This document shows, piece after piece, positions 24,427 through 32,788 of a stretch of 34,677 nt of DNA. The notes beneath the pieces are model-generated. The model ran no database searches and was not told where the DNA came from. It worked only from the letters and a program-made list of their open reading frames with translations. Position 1 is the stretch's first letter. Every line of letters begins with the position of its first letter. The stretch comes from an uncultured Desulfobacterales bacterium (lineage in GTDB: Bacteria; Desulfobacterota; Desulfobacteria; Desulfobacterales; JAHEIW01). The translations under genes were made by a program, and so were the position numbers. The DNA lies in assembly GCA_947259495.1 (NCBI GenBank), contig CAMYLV010000025.1, positions 1-34,677 of the forward strand, in the 5' to 3' direction.

Positions 24427-26034
24427 CTACTTCAGCCAGACATTTTTCATCCGTTGTGAATTCGTTGGATGTTGCTTGAAGTCCATTACTTCATTTCTAA
24501 CCGGTGTGATGACTGTGGAGTGTGCCACACTGATCACCGGCACTTCGTCATAGATGAGCTTCAGGGCTGTTTTATAGATCTCGGCGCGCTTGTTCTGATC
24601 GACAGTCTGTTTTCCCTGCAGGATCAACTTGTGGTATTCTTCGTTGTGCCACTGGGTTCTGACCGAAGACGATGCCAAACCGTCGAAGAGAACAGCCAGG
24701 AAGTTGTCCGGATCGCCGTTGTCGCCGGTCCAGCCCAGCTGGAAGAGGTCCATATCCTCCGGTTGCTCGCGCTGGCGCTTCAGATAGGTGCCCCACTCGA
24801 AGCTGACCACCCGGGCTTTGATGCCGATTTTGGCCAGGTCGGCCGCCATGGCCACCCCGATTTTCAAGCCATCCGGGTTGTAGGGTCTGGGGACCGGCAT
24901 GGACCACAGGGTAATTTCCGGCAACCCCTCGCCTTCCGGGAACCCAGCTTTGGCCAGTTCGGCCTTGGCCATTTCCACATCGTATTTAAAACCCGGTACT
25001 TGCTTGTTGTAGCCCCACATGGTGGGCGGAATCGGGTTTTTGGCAACCTGTCCCATACCCTGGTAGAGGTTGTCCACAATGGCCTTGCGGTTGATCGCAT
25101 GCGCAATGGCCTTGCGCAGATGCAGGTTGCTCTTCCAGGGTTCCTTGGTGTGGTTGAAAGAAAGATAGCCGATGTTCATGCCTGGCTGAGAAACGAGTTT
25201 GATATTTGGATCCTTTCTTGCCAATTCAATATCAGCCGGGTTGGGAAACTGGCAGGCATGGATGCTGCCGGCTTTCAGTTCCAGGAAGCGCACCGAATTT
25301 TCGGGAATGGAACGGAAAACCACCTTGTCCAGATAGGGACCGGCGGCTTTGTCCCAATAATCTGTATTTTTTGCCAGGATAATTTGATCGTCTTTGACCC
25401 ATTTGACGAACTTGAACGGGCCGGTTCCTACCGGATTGCGCAGAAACTCCTTGGGATTTTTCATAAAGGCCGTCGGGCTGATGATGTCGGCAAAGTCCAT
25501 GCCCATGTTGGCCAGAAACGGTGCTTCGACTCTTTTGAGTTTGAACACCACCTCGTACTCACCCGTGGCCTCGATGGCGCCGATGGTATCATCCATCTCC
25601 ATGGATACCCAGTATTCGGGCGTGCGGTCCTGGGCCGGGATATCCCAGCCTTTGCCGTGAAATTTGACATTGCGCTCTTTCATCATGCGCCCGATGGAAA
25701 AGACCACCGCATCGGCATTGAAAGGCGTGCCGTCATGGAATTTGACGCCCTTTCGCAGATTGAAGGTGTAAGTTTTGCCATCCGGTGAGATGGTCCAGGA
25801 TTCGGCCAAGCCGGGTTCCAGGGCGGTGGATTCATCCTTATAGAAAACCAGCGCTTCGTAGAGGTTGTCACATACCTGAAAGGAGTTGCCGTCGGTTTCA
25901 TAGGCCGGATCCAACCCAACACTGTCGCCCCCGCGACCCCATATCAGTGTGCCCCCAGATTTGGGTGCCGCCAGTGCAGTGCCGGCACATAAAAAGACTG
26001 CTAATGTTAATATTAAGATCGTTTTTTTGAACAT
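24427..26034 (-). CDS. dppA: Periplasmic dipeptide-binding protein, DppA type (cluster 2)
   Basis: This encodes a 535-residue family 5 binding protein. I chose the ATG at 26034 over an in-frame ATG at 26094, because GGAGG lies 5 bases upstream and a clean Sec signal peptide (cleavage after TALA, about residue 23) begins there. The mature part has SGGTLIWGRGGDSVGLDPAY, LRKGVKFHDGTPFNADAVVF and the DppA hallmark WTGDNGDPDNFL, in which the Asp residues help bind the peptide N-terminus in E. coli DppA. A dipeptide or short-peptide ligand is therefore better supported here than for clusters 1 and 3. There is no lipobox. It is the first gene of the operon and has its own candidate promoter. Confidence 0.93.
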   Translation of the reverse strand: MFKKTILILTLAVFLCAGTALAAPKSGGTLIWGRGGDSVGLDPAYETDGNSFQVCDNLYEALVFYKDESTALEPGLAESWTISPDGKTYTFNLRKGVKFHDGTPFNADAVVFSIGRMMKERNVKFHGKGWDIPAQDRTPEYWVSMEMDDTIGAIEATGEYEVVFKLKRVEAPFLANMGMDFADIISPTAFMKNPKEFLRNPVGTGPFKFVKWVKDDQIILAKNTDYWDKAAGPYLDKVVFRSIPENSVRFLELKAGSIHACQFPNPADIELARKDPNIKLVSQPGMNIGYLSFNHTKEPWKSNLHLRKAIAHAINRKAIVDNLYQGMGQVAKNPIPPTMWGYNKQVPGFKYDVEMAKAELAKAGFPEGEGLPEITLWSMPVPRPYNPDGLKIGVAMAADLAKIGIKARVVSFEWGTYLKRQREQPEDMDLFQLGWTGDNGDPDNFLAVLFDGLASSSVRTQWHNEEYHKLILQGKQTVDQNKRAEIYKTALKLIYDEVPVISVAHSTVITPVRNEVMDFKQHPTNSQRMKNVWLK

Positions 26035-26104
26035 ATGTCCTCCTTTCGTTTGGTTGGTTAACATGTTTCTAACAAATAACGGCTTGCCAGACAAGGGTCA
26101 CTTA

Positions 26105-26133
26105 GATCTATCAAAAACCAAAGTGAATGTCAA
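26105..26133 (-). promoter_or_regulatory. Candidate promoter of the cluster 2 operon
   Basis: On the minus strand a consensus -35 TTGACA (26133-26128) is followed after exactly 17 bases by TAGATC (26110-26105), a partial -10. It lies about 70 bases upstream of the binding-protein start. Confidence 0.4.
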
Positions 26134-26182
26134 AAAATATACCGTACAAGGTTCCGATACTTATACATAACTATACCGCTAT

Positions 26183-27199
26183 CTATATTCTTTTTTCTTC
26201 GACGCCGTGGCAGGCAACATAAGCGCCGGATTCCAGCCGCATAAGCCTCGGAATCTCCTGTGTACAGCGATCATTGGCATAGATGCAGCGGCCGTGGAAG
26301 ACACAACCCGAGGGCAGGTTGATGGGTGTCGGGACCTCGCCTTTGAGTTTCAGGTGCTTGGGTTTTTGAACGCCGAGCTCCGGAATGGCGCTCAGCAGGG
26401 CCCGGGTGTATGGGTGACCCGGTTGTGCGTAAAGCGTTTGGGTCGGCGCCAATTCACAGATAGTGCCCAGGTACATGACCGCCACGCGTGTGCTGATGTG
26501 CTTTACCACTGAAAGGTCATGGGTGATGAACATATAGGTCAGACCCCGCTTTTCCCGGGCTTCCATCAACAGGTTTAAAATCTGGGCCTGAATGGAAACA
26601 TCTAAAGCCGAAACCGGCTCATCCGCCACGATAAATTCGGGATCGACCATCAGGGCGCGGGCAATACTGATCCGCTGTCTCTGGCCGCCGGAAAATTCGT
26701 GCGGATACCGCCCGGACCACGCGGGGTCCACGCCGACCTGGCGCATCACTTCGGCGACCTTGTCTTCGGCTGCCTGAGCGTTGATAGCTTTGTTGTGAAA
26801 ATAAACCGGTTCTTCCAAAATTTTTTTGACCGTCATGCGGGGGTTCAGAGATGCATACGGATCCTGAAATATCATTTGCATTTTTTTGCGAAAGGGCAGC
26901 ATCTGTTTGGGATTCAAGTTATCAATGCGTTGATCCTGATAGTGTATCTCGCCGCTGTTGGGCGGATACAATCCCAGAACGGCTCTGGCCAGGGTCGATT
27001 TTCCGCAACCGCTTTCCCCCACCACCCCTAATGTCTCCTGCGGCATAATCGTAAAGCTGACATCATTGACCGCTTTCACAGTGGTTTTTTTACGGACAAT
27101 TCGTCCGCTCTCCAATGCCAGCTGGTCCAGCAAACCACCGGAAATATCAAAATGCTTGACAAGATCTTTTACGGTTAACAGGCTGTTATTCTGTTCCAT
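26183..27199 (-). CDS. Peptide ABC importer ATPase, OppF/DppF type (cluster 3)
   Basis: This 338-residue F-type ATPase has Walker A GESGCGKS at residues 61-68, shifted by an N-terminal insertion of about 15 residues (LLDQLALESGRIVRKKTT) that is common in OppF-like proteins. The signature FSGGQRQR and Walker [10 protein letters not shown] are intact, as is the C-terminal GCVFHGRC...C...C set. It is the last gene of the cluster 3 operon, 42 bases after the D gene. No terminator was seen between its stop and the cluster 2 promoter region, so readthrough into cluster 2 is possible. Confidence 0.93.
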   Translation of the reverse strand: MEQNNSLLTVKDLVKHFDISGGLLDQLALESGRIVRKKTTVKAVNDVSFTIMPQETLGVVGESGCGKSTLARAVLGLYPPNSGEIHYQDQRIDNLNPKQMLPFRKKMQMIFQDPYASLNPRMTVKKILEEPVYFHNKAINAQAAEDKVAEVMRQVGVDPAWSGRYPHEFSGGQRQRISIARALMVDPEFIVADEPVSALDVSIQAQILNLLMEAREKRGLTYMFITHDLSVVKHISTRVAVMYLGTICELAPTQTLYAQPGHPYTRALLSAIPELGVQKPKHLKLKGEVPTPINLPSGCVFHGRCIYANDRCTQEIPRLMRLESGAYVACHGVEEKRI

Positions 27200-27241
27200 T
27201 ACTGAGGTTTTCCAAAAGTAATACGTGAAATCATCAATCGT

Positions 27242-28207
27242 TTATTTGACCATATGGCATGCGACCATGCGATGGTGTTGATCTTTGCTGATCAGGGCCG
27301 GCACTTCCGTGCTGCAGATCGACTCGCTGATCGTGCAGCGCGGATGGAACGAACAGCCCTGTGGTATTTCCGTCAGATTCGGCATCATGCCGGGGATCTG
27401 GTATAAACGTGAGCCCGGCGGAATGATGCCGGGTATTGCCTTGAGCAATCCCCGGGTATAGGGATGTTTGGGATCCTGCACCACTGACTGGGTGGCTCCG
27501 CTCTCTACGATTTTGCCCGCATACATGACAATTACTTTCTCGGTTATCTGAGAAACGACCCCCAGGTCATGGGTAATCAGGATCAGCCCCATTTTTTCGG
27601 ATTCGCATAATTCCAAAAGCAAATCCATGATTTCCGCCTGAATGGTGACATCCAGGGCAGTTGTCGGTTCGTCGGCAATAATCAAAGCCGGATTTGTCAA
27701 AAGCGCGATGGCAACAACGATCCGCTGCCGCATCCCGCCCGAACACTCATGAGGGTACTGGTGAATCCTCTTTTCCGGGGACGGTATATGAACCTTTTTT
27801 AATTTGTCCAGCGCAATGTCGACGGCTTCTGATTTGCTCACATTTTCATGGGCCAGCACGGTTTCGATCATCTGGGTTCCGATCGTCAGAACCGGGTTGA
27901 GGGTCATCATAGGGTCCTGGAAAATCATACTGATGCGGTTGCCGCGAATGGAGCGCATCTCATCTTCCGGCAGCCGATTTAATTCCTGACCTTCGAAGAG
28001 AATCTGCCCGGCAGAAATATAGCCGGGCTTGCTGATCAGATTGATAATGGCAAAACCGGTTACCGACTTTCCGGCACCGCTTTCGCCGACAATGCCCAGG
28101 CGTTCACCTCTGTCCAGGGTGAAGCTGATACCGTCAATGGCAGTCAATTCCCCAAACCATAAAGCAAATTTAACTTCCAGATCTTTAACTTCAAGCAGGT
28201 GGCGCAT
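27242..28207 (-). CDS. Peptide ABC importer ATPase, OppD/DppD type (cluster 3)
   Basis: This encodes a 321-residue D-type ATPase. The ATG at 28207 gives the usual family N-terminus (MRHLLEVKDLEV); an upstream in-frame ATG at 28249 would add 14 unconserved residues and overlap the permease gene. AAAGGA lies 13-16 bases upstream, a little far. Walker A is GESGAGKS at residues 41-48, with Ala where its five paralogues in this window have Cys, and the signature is CSGGMRQR. Walker [10 protein letters not shown] and the C-terminal GCSFHPRC...C...C cysteines are normal. It follows the C permease by 10 bases. Confidence 0.92.
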   Translation of the reverse strand: MRHLLEVKDLEVKFALWFGELTAIDGISFTLDRGERLGIVGESGAGKSVTGFAIINLISKPGYISAGQILFEGQELNRLPEDEMRSIRGNRISMIFQDPMMTLNPVLTIGTQMIETVLAHENVSKSEAVDIALDKLKKVHIPSPEKRIHQYPHECSGGMRQRIVVAIALLTNPALIIADEPTTALDVTIQAEIMDLLLELCESEKMGLILITHDLGVVSQITEKVIVMYAGKIVESGATQSVVQDPKHPYTRGLLKAIPGIIPPGSRLYQIPGMMPNLTEIPQGCSFHPRCTISESICSTEVPALISKDQHHRMVACHMVK

Positions 28208-28217
28208 GTTTATTCGC

Positions 28218-29135
28218 TTATCCTTTATAGAGTTTGGGATTGAGGACATCCCTCAACCAATCCCCCAAAAGGAGGATTACCAGTATGAAAATGACCAGCA
28301 GAGCTCCCGGAAAGAAGGTGATCCACCACGATCCGCTAAAAATATATTCGAAACCAGCGCGGATGAGAGATCCCAGCGAGGGTTTGGTTATCGGCATACC
28401 GAGCCCCAAAAATGACAGCGCGGCCTCACTCATCACCGCTTCGGCAACCTGAATGGTGGAAATAACCAGGACGGGCGTCAGGGTGTTGGGCAAGACATGA
28501 CGATACATGATATGCCAGCGGCTAATGCCGATCACCCGGGCTGCTTCCACGTACTCTTTATTTTTCTCCCCCAGCACTGACGCCCTTACCGTGCGGGCAT
28601 ATTTGGGCCATTCGGACATTCCGATAATAATGATCAGCAACGGTACGGCAAGTTCTGCATAGCGTCCGACGCCGAAGGCCAGCTTGAAGATAGCACTGGT
28701 AAAAATCGCAACGATCAAATAGGGAATTGAAAACTGAATATCGGCGATTCGCATCAATAACGCATCTAGTTTGCCCCCCAGGTATCCGGATAACAGGCCG
28801 ACCAGGATCCCCACCAATGCCTGAAACAGAACCGCTCCCACGCCGATGAGAAGAGATACTCTCAAGCCGTAAATCATGGTGCTCAAAAGATCCCGCCCCT
28901 GGATGTCAGTGCCTAAAAGGAAGCTTTTGCTGCCACCTTCCATCCATGCCGGCGGGGTTTCGGCATCCATGATATCAAAGGTTGCCGAATCATAGGTATT
29001 GTAAGGTGTAATCACTGGTGCCAAAATACTGATAATCACCAGTATCGAAAGAACGCAAAAGCTTAAAATAGCGACAGGGTCGCGTTTAAAGCTGTACAGT
29101 AGATAGGAATTTTTAAATCGATTCCAGGATTTCAT
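28218..29135 (-). CDS. Peptide ABC importer permease, DppC type (cluster 3)
   Basis: This 305-residue DppC/OppC-type permease has the LLGTDIQGRDLLSTMIYGLR motif after the first periplasmic loop and the coupling loop NKEYVEAARVIGISRWHIMY followed by RHVLPNTLTPV. The N-terminus runs FKRDPVAILSFCVLSILVII, the first helix. The loop ETPPAWMEGGSKSF resembles the PPIWMEAGQAPY loop of the cluster 1 C permease and differs from that of cluster 2, which supports a closer kinship of clusters 1 and 3. Its start overlaps the B permease stop by 4 bases (ATGA). Confidence 0.93.
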   Translation of the reverse strand: MKSWNRFKNSYLLYSFKRDPVAILSFCVLSILVIISILAPVITPYNTYDSATFDIMDAETPPAWMEGGSKSFLLGTDIQGRDLLSTMIYGLRVSLLIGVGAVLFQALVGILVGLLSGYLGGKLDALLMRIADIQFSIPYLIVAIFTSAIFKLAFGVGRYAELAVPLLIIIIGMSEWPKYARTVRASVLGEKNKEYVEAARVIGISRWHIMYRHVLPNTLTPVLVISTIQVAEAVMSEAALSFLGLGMPITKPSLGSLIRAGFEYIFSGSWWITFFPGALLVIFILVILLLGDWLRDVLNPKLYKG

Positions 29136-30106
29136 TTGGTTCCTGCAATTCGTACCATGGGGTTGACGAACCCGTAGACGATATCAACAACGGTATTGAC
29201 GACCACGAAAATTACCCCCACGACGACCAGGTAGGCCACCAGCAGAGAGGTGTCCGAGCGTTCCACCGCCTCCAGAAACATAAATCCCATCCCCTGCCAT
29301 TGAAAAACAGTTTCGGTCAGAATGGTAAAGGCAAACAGAATTCCAAGCTGAACGCCGAATACGGTGATGACCGGCAGCAGGGTGTTTTTAAAGGCATGAA
29401 TATACCAAACCCGTTCGCGGTGGAGCCCTTTGGCCCAGGCGAATTTGATATACTCGGTTTCCAAAACCTCCATCATCTCGGCGCGGACTAGACGAATAAA
29501 AAGCGGCAGCATGATCGATGAGAGGGATACGCTGGGTAAAATCAGGTGTTTTAACCCGTCCCAGGTGAAAAAACCGCTTTCCCAGCCCCAGATGTTAACC
29601 GTTTCTCCTCTTCCATAGGAGGGCAGCCAGTTCAATTCCACCCCGAAAAGATAGATCAGGGCGATGGCCGTCAGAAAGACCGGAATGGCCACCCCGATGG
29701 TGCTGGCCGCCATGACGATACGGGAGAACCAGCTTTTAGGATAAATGGCAGAATAGATGCCTGCCGGAATGGAGATAATGATCAGGATAAGGGCGGTGAC
29801 GATGACCAGCTCGATGGTTGCCGGTGCTTTGGAAACGATGACTTTCAGGGCCGGTTTTTTATAGAAAAAGGACAACCCCAGATCGCCCTGGCAGGCATTT
29901 TTTACAAAGCGGAAATACTGGACATAGAAAGGGTCGTTTAAGCCCAGCTGGTCCCGGATAACTTCACGTTCGGCGGGAGTGACGCGCTCGCCCACCAGAT
30001 CCCGGATCGGATCACCGATCTGGTGCTGGATCACAAATCCCACCAGGCCGATCACCAGCATCACGAGAATGGCTTGAATGATACGTCTTACGATGAATGC
30101 GAACAT
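29132..30106 (-). CDS. Peptide ABC importer permease, DppB type (cluster 3)
   Basis: This 324-residue DppB/OppB-type permease begins with FIVRRIIQAILVMLVIGLVG and then GDPIRDLVGERVTPAE, the first helix and periplasmic entry. A periplasmic insertion, GRGETVNIWGWESGFFTWDG, matches in place and style the GRGETTQVGFWRTGFLNING loop of the cluster 1 permease. The coupling loop is ETEYIKFAWAKGLHRERVWY followed by IHAFKNTLLPV. The gene lies 404 bases downstream of the binding-protein gene, behind two hairpins, and is translationally coupled to permease C by an ATGA overlap. Confidence 0.93.
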   Translation of the reverse strand: MFAFIVRRIIQAILVMLVIGLVGFVIQHQIGDPIRDLVGERVTPAEREVIRDQLGLNDPFYVQYFRFVKNACQGDLGLSFFYKKPALKVIVSKAPATIELVIVTALILIIISIPAGIYSAIYPKSWFSRIVMAASTIGVAIPVFLTAIALIYLFGVELNWLPSYGRGETVNIWGWESGFFTWDGLKHLILPSVSLSSIMLPLFIRLVRAEMMEVLETEYIKFAWAKGLHRERVWYIHAFKNTLLPVITVFGVQLGILFAFTILTETVFQWQGMGFMFLEAVERSDTSLLVAYLVVVGVIFVVVNTVVDIVYGFVNPMVRIAGTK

Positions 30107-30163
30107 GAAAGGCCTTTATACCGCTTTCAATAATATTGTTTCGAAATATGGAAGTGCGGCATA

Positions 30164-30216
30164 AGTGGTTGCAGAAAAAAACGTTTGAATACCGGAACGC
30201 TTTTTTGACAACCACT
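30164..30216 (-). promoter_or_regulatory. Stem-loop in the leader of the cluster 3 permease genes
   Basis: On the minus strand AGTGGTTG pairs with CAACCACT (8 bp), and inside it AAAAAAGCGTT pairs with AACGTTTTTTT (11 bp, one G-U) around a 10-base loop, with a small internal loop between the two helices. The inner helix ending in seven Ts could act as a weak intrinsic terminator by itself, an attenuator-like property. Confidence 0.45.
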
Positions 30217-30374
30217 ATAAATATGCCTAATAGCTGAGAATCTGTTAATACGATCAATGAAGTTCAAGGTCAAGGGAGAAAAATTTTTAAACTACTGGAA
30301 TAAATTGATTATGATAGGGTTGCTGAATTGATTGACCCGTAGCAAAAGCGTCCACTTCAGTTCCCCTGAATAAA

Positions 30375-30413
30375 AATGGGGCAGGTGACTTTTTAATCGC
30401 CACCTGCCCCATT
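30375..30413 (-). terminator. Terminator hairpin after the binding-protein gene (cluster 3)
   Basis: AATGGGGCAGGTG (30375-30387) and CACCTGCCCCATT (30401-30413) form a perfect 13-bp GC-rich stem with a 13-base loop. On the minus strand the stem runs into TTTTTA, so it should terminate binding-protein transcription, probably incompletely. Confidence 0.75.
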
Positions 30414-30510
30414 GTTTGTTGCGTCGTCCGTTTCCCGGAGCAAATCAGGGCAACCGCCACAGCTTCGGGTTGCATTTAGAATTGACAATGGATCTCGGAC
30501 AACCACTTTC

Positions 30511-32064
30511 CTATTTGATGACCAAGTCCCCTAAATAGGGAAAGTTCATGGTATTAACGATCGGCTTGATCATTACGTTCTTTTTACCCGCATACGAATG
30601 GTTCTGCCAGTGAAACGGTACATAAGCGGCTTCATCGTAGAGTATCTTTTCGATTTGCTGCAGGATCTGGGTGCGCTTTTGCAGATCGGTTTCAACCTGG
30701 GCTGCCATGGTCAGCTCATCGATTTTGGGATTGCAGTAGTTGCCGCTGTTATACTGCCCGTACCCGGTTTCCTTGTTGGGGCACATCGTTAGAAATTCTG
30801 AAAAGTTTCCGGAATCTTCCGTATCCGAATGCCAGCCGATCATTTGGATATCGGCCACCTGGGCATCAAACTCATCCCAGTACTGGGCTTTGGGCATGGT
30901 CTTCAGATTGACTTTGATGTTAATTTTGGCCAGCATGGAAACAACCGCTTCGGCGATCTTTTCATCGTTTACATAGCGATTGTTGGGCGCAATCATGGTC
31001 ACTTCAAAGCCGTTTGCCAGACCGGCTTGTTTCATCAGGTCTTTGGCTTTATTGAGGTCATAGCGGGGTTTCAGTGCAGGATTGTGTCCCATATACCCCA
31101 TCGGGCTTTGCTGGTCAGCAGGTGTTGCAGTTCCTTTCATAATTTTTTGGGCAATACCCACATTATTAATCGCTCGGACAATGGCCTGTCGCACCCGCAC
31201 ATCTTTGAATTCGGCACGGCGCTTCTGATTCAATTGAACCGTGATAATGCGGCCACCGGAGTAGGTCACCAGTTTGACTTTAGGATCCTTTTCGATCCGC
31301 TGGAAATCCTGGGGCGGTACCGGTGTAATGAAATCCACATCCCCGGAAAGCAGCGCCGCCACCCGGGTGGCATCTTCTTTGATCGGCGTCAGAACAATCT
31401 TGGTCACATTGCCGGGTGAATCCTTATCCCAGTAATCGGCGAATCGTTCGAAAACATATCTGGCACCCTGTTCCCATTCGACAACTTTGAAAGGACCGGT
31501 ACCGGAGCTGTTTTGCAGGGCAAATGAAGGTCCGATTTTTACGACCGCGTCCTTGGGCTGGCCGGTGGCATCCGTGCCGGTGTAGAATTGGCTGTCCAAC
31601 GGGAAGATATAGGTGGCCATGTTGATCAACAGGGCGTAGGGTTTTTTGGTCTTGATATCAACGGTGTGATCATCGACCACGGTGCAGCTTTCAAACGGTG
31701 TGAAAAGCCCTTTGAAATCCGGGCTTTCGTAAAAACGTTCAAAGGTAAATTTGACGTCTTTGGCCGTAAAAGGATTGCCGCTGTGGAATTTGACGCCTTT
31801 GCGCAGATAAAAGCGCATGGTTAGGTCATCCAGCCGTTCCCAGCGCTCGGCCAGGCGGGGTTCGAACTCCATATTTTGGGCGTAGCGAACGAGGGGGTCA
31901 AAAGTCCAGTGTGAATACTGCAGCATTCCGCCGGATAATTGGACCTGGGGGTCCTGAGATACCGGGCCCGCATCAAGGCCCAGTTTTAAAGTTTTGGCGC
32001 TTGCGATGGAACCCAGCGAAAATAGCATTAAAATAGCTAAACTCACTATAAAAAGTTTTTTCAT
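30511..32064 (-). CDS. Periplasmic peptide-binding protein, SBP family 5 (cluster 3)
   Basis: This encodes a 517-residue family 5 binding protein. I chose the ATG at 32064, because AAAGGAGG precedes it at 6 bases and a Sec signal peptide with cleavage after IASA (about residue 24) starts there; an in-frame ATG at 32142 lacks both. LAERWERLDDLTMRFYLRKG and KFHSGNPFTAKDVKFTFERF are nearly identical to the same segments of the cluster 1 binding protein, and APNNRYVNDEKIAEAV matches its GPNDRYVQDAKIAEAV, so the two are close paralogues. The DppA WTGDNGDPDNFL motif is absent. The ligand is unknown. There is no lipobox, so the protein is expected free in the periplasm. A good promoter lies about 100 bases upstream. 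Confidence 0.93.
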   Translation of the reverse strand: MKKLFIVSLAILMLFSLGSIASAKTLKLGLDAGPVSQDPQVQLSGGMLQYSHWTFDPLVRYAQNMEFEPRLAERWERLDDLTMRFYLRKGVKFHSGNPFTAKDVKFTFERFYESPDFKGLFTPFESCTVVDDHTVDIKTKKPYALLINMATYIFPLDSQFYTGTDATGQPKDAVVKIGPSFALQNSSGTGPFKVVEWEQGARYVFERFADYWDKDSPGNVTKIVLTPIKEDATRVAALLSGDVDFITPVPPQDFQRIEKDPKVKLVTYSGGRIITVQLNQKRRAEFKDVRVRQAIVRAINNVGIAQKIMKGTATPADQQSPMGYMGHNPALKPRYDLNKAKDLMKQAGLANGFEVTMIAPNNRYVNDEKIAEAVVSMLAKINIKVNLKTMPKAQYWDEFDAQVADIQMIGWHSDTEDSGNFSEFLTMCPNKETGYGQYNSGNYCNPKIDELTMAAQVETDLQKRTQILQQIEKILYDEAAYVPFHWQNHSYAGKKNVMIKPIVNTMNFPYLGDLVIK

Positions 32065-32165
32065 TCTTTCCTCCTTTCCTTTAATTTTTTCTTTTTGGTT
32101 AATTCCACACCCAAAAAAAAATCTGTGTTTAGAAATGGGCATAAATCATTACTGCCAGAAACAAT

Positions 32166-32194
32166 CTATATTTGAGAAGTAACCCAAGGTCAAG
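32166..32194 (-). promoter_or_regulatory. Candidate promoter of the cluster 3 operon
   Basis: On the minus strand TTGACC (32194-32189) and TATAGA (32171-32166) are spaced exactly 17 bases apart, a good sigma-70-type pair. It lies about 100 bases upstream of the binding-protein start. Confidence 0.5.
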
Positions 32195-32259
32195 TAAGAA
32201 AACCTTATTAAATAGTTAACTATAAAAAATGATTACTATTCTCGATCAGATTGAGCCTT

Positions 32260-32607
32260 TTAAGCGGCTCGCTTGAGACCTATTGATAACATGTCCAGCA
32301 AGTCATAGAGTTTATCAAGGCTGTCGATATTGACGTGTTTATCGGCCGAATGCTGGCTCATGTCGCCATCGGCTCCGCAGACAATGCCCTTGATGCCATG
32401 GGCGGATGAAAAGCGGGCATCACTGGCGCCGTGCTCAAAACCGACCGCGGTGTTCTTTGTGATCTCCAGCAGCAGGTTCAGATTGGGGGATTCACCGCCT
32501 TCAAACAGCGGCTCTTATTTCTCCACAATAAACGCCATGCAGCGCTGAATTTCTTCAGGTCGGGAATGCACTTTTGAGGCAGCTTCTAATTTTGACTTCC
32601 GTACCAT
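32260..32607 (-). pseudogene. M20 family metallopeptidase remnant, internally deleted with in-frame stop
   Basis: The minus strand encodes 115 residues in one frame, interrupted by TAA at codon 31 (32517-32515). The distal part (EHGASDARFSSAHGIKGIVC, then SADKHVNIDSLDKLYDLLDML) is the C-terminal end of an M20 zinc peptidase/aminoacylase, with the Asp-Ala-Arg-Phe substrate-binding segment and the final metal-ligand His region. The proximal 30 residues (ASKVHSRPEEIQRCMAFIVEK) look like the N-terminal helix of the same family. The two ends are joined with about 250-300 residues missing, including the zinc-binding core. It cannot be active. It sits just upstream of cluster 3, and an intact copy may once have processed imported peptides. 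The N-terminal assignment is less certain than the C-terminal one. Confidence 0.8.
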
Positions 32608-32788
32608 GTTGATTATTTTTATTTTATTTGCTTTAAGTATATGAACCGGTCAGCGCGATAGGATGATAGCGAATTGTGTGGCTGTTCTTGATCACCACCC
32701 ATATACATCACTTCATTTTTCCTGACCTTAAAAAAGGGCGAATACGATATCGGGTTGATGATATTCTCTTCGAGCAGGAGTGGTGCAA

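Larger units (their letters stand above)
30107..30510 (-). other. Long leader between binding-protein and permease genes (cluster 3)
   Basis: These 404 bases hold no credible gene. On the minus strand they contain first a terminator hairpin (30413-30375) and then a long stem-loop (30216-30164) about 58 bases before the permease start. The layout resembles a control region that limits or regulates permease expression relative to the binding protein. Confidence 0.5.

Noticed and set aside
24469-25788. A 439-codon open frame on the plus strand
   Set aside because: It lies entirely antisense to the cluster 2 binding-protein gene, has no ribosome site, and has the low-complexity His/Gly/Arg-rich look of a shadow frame.
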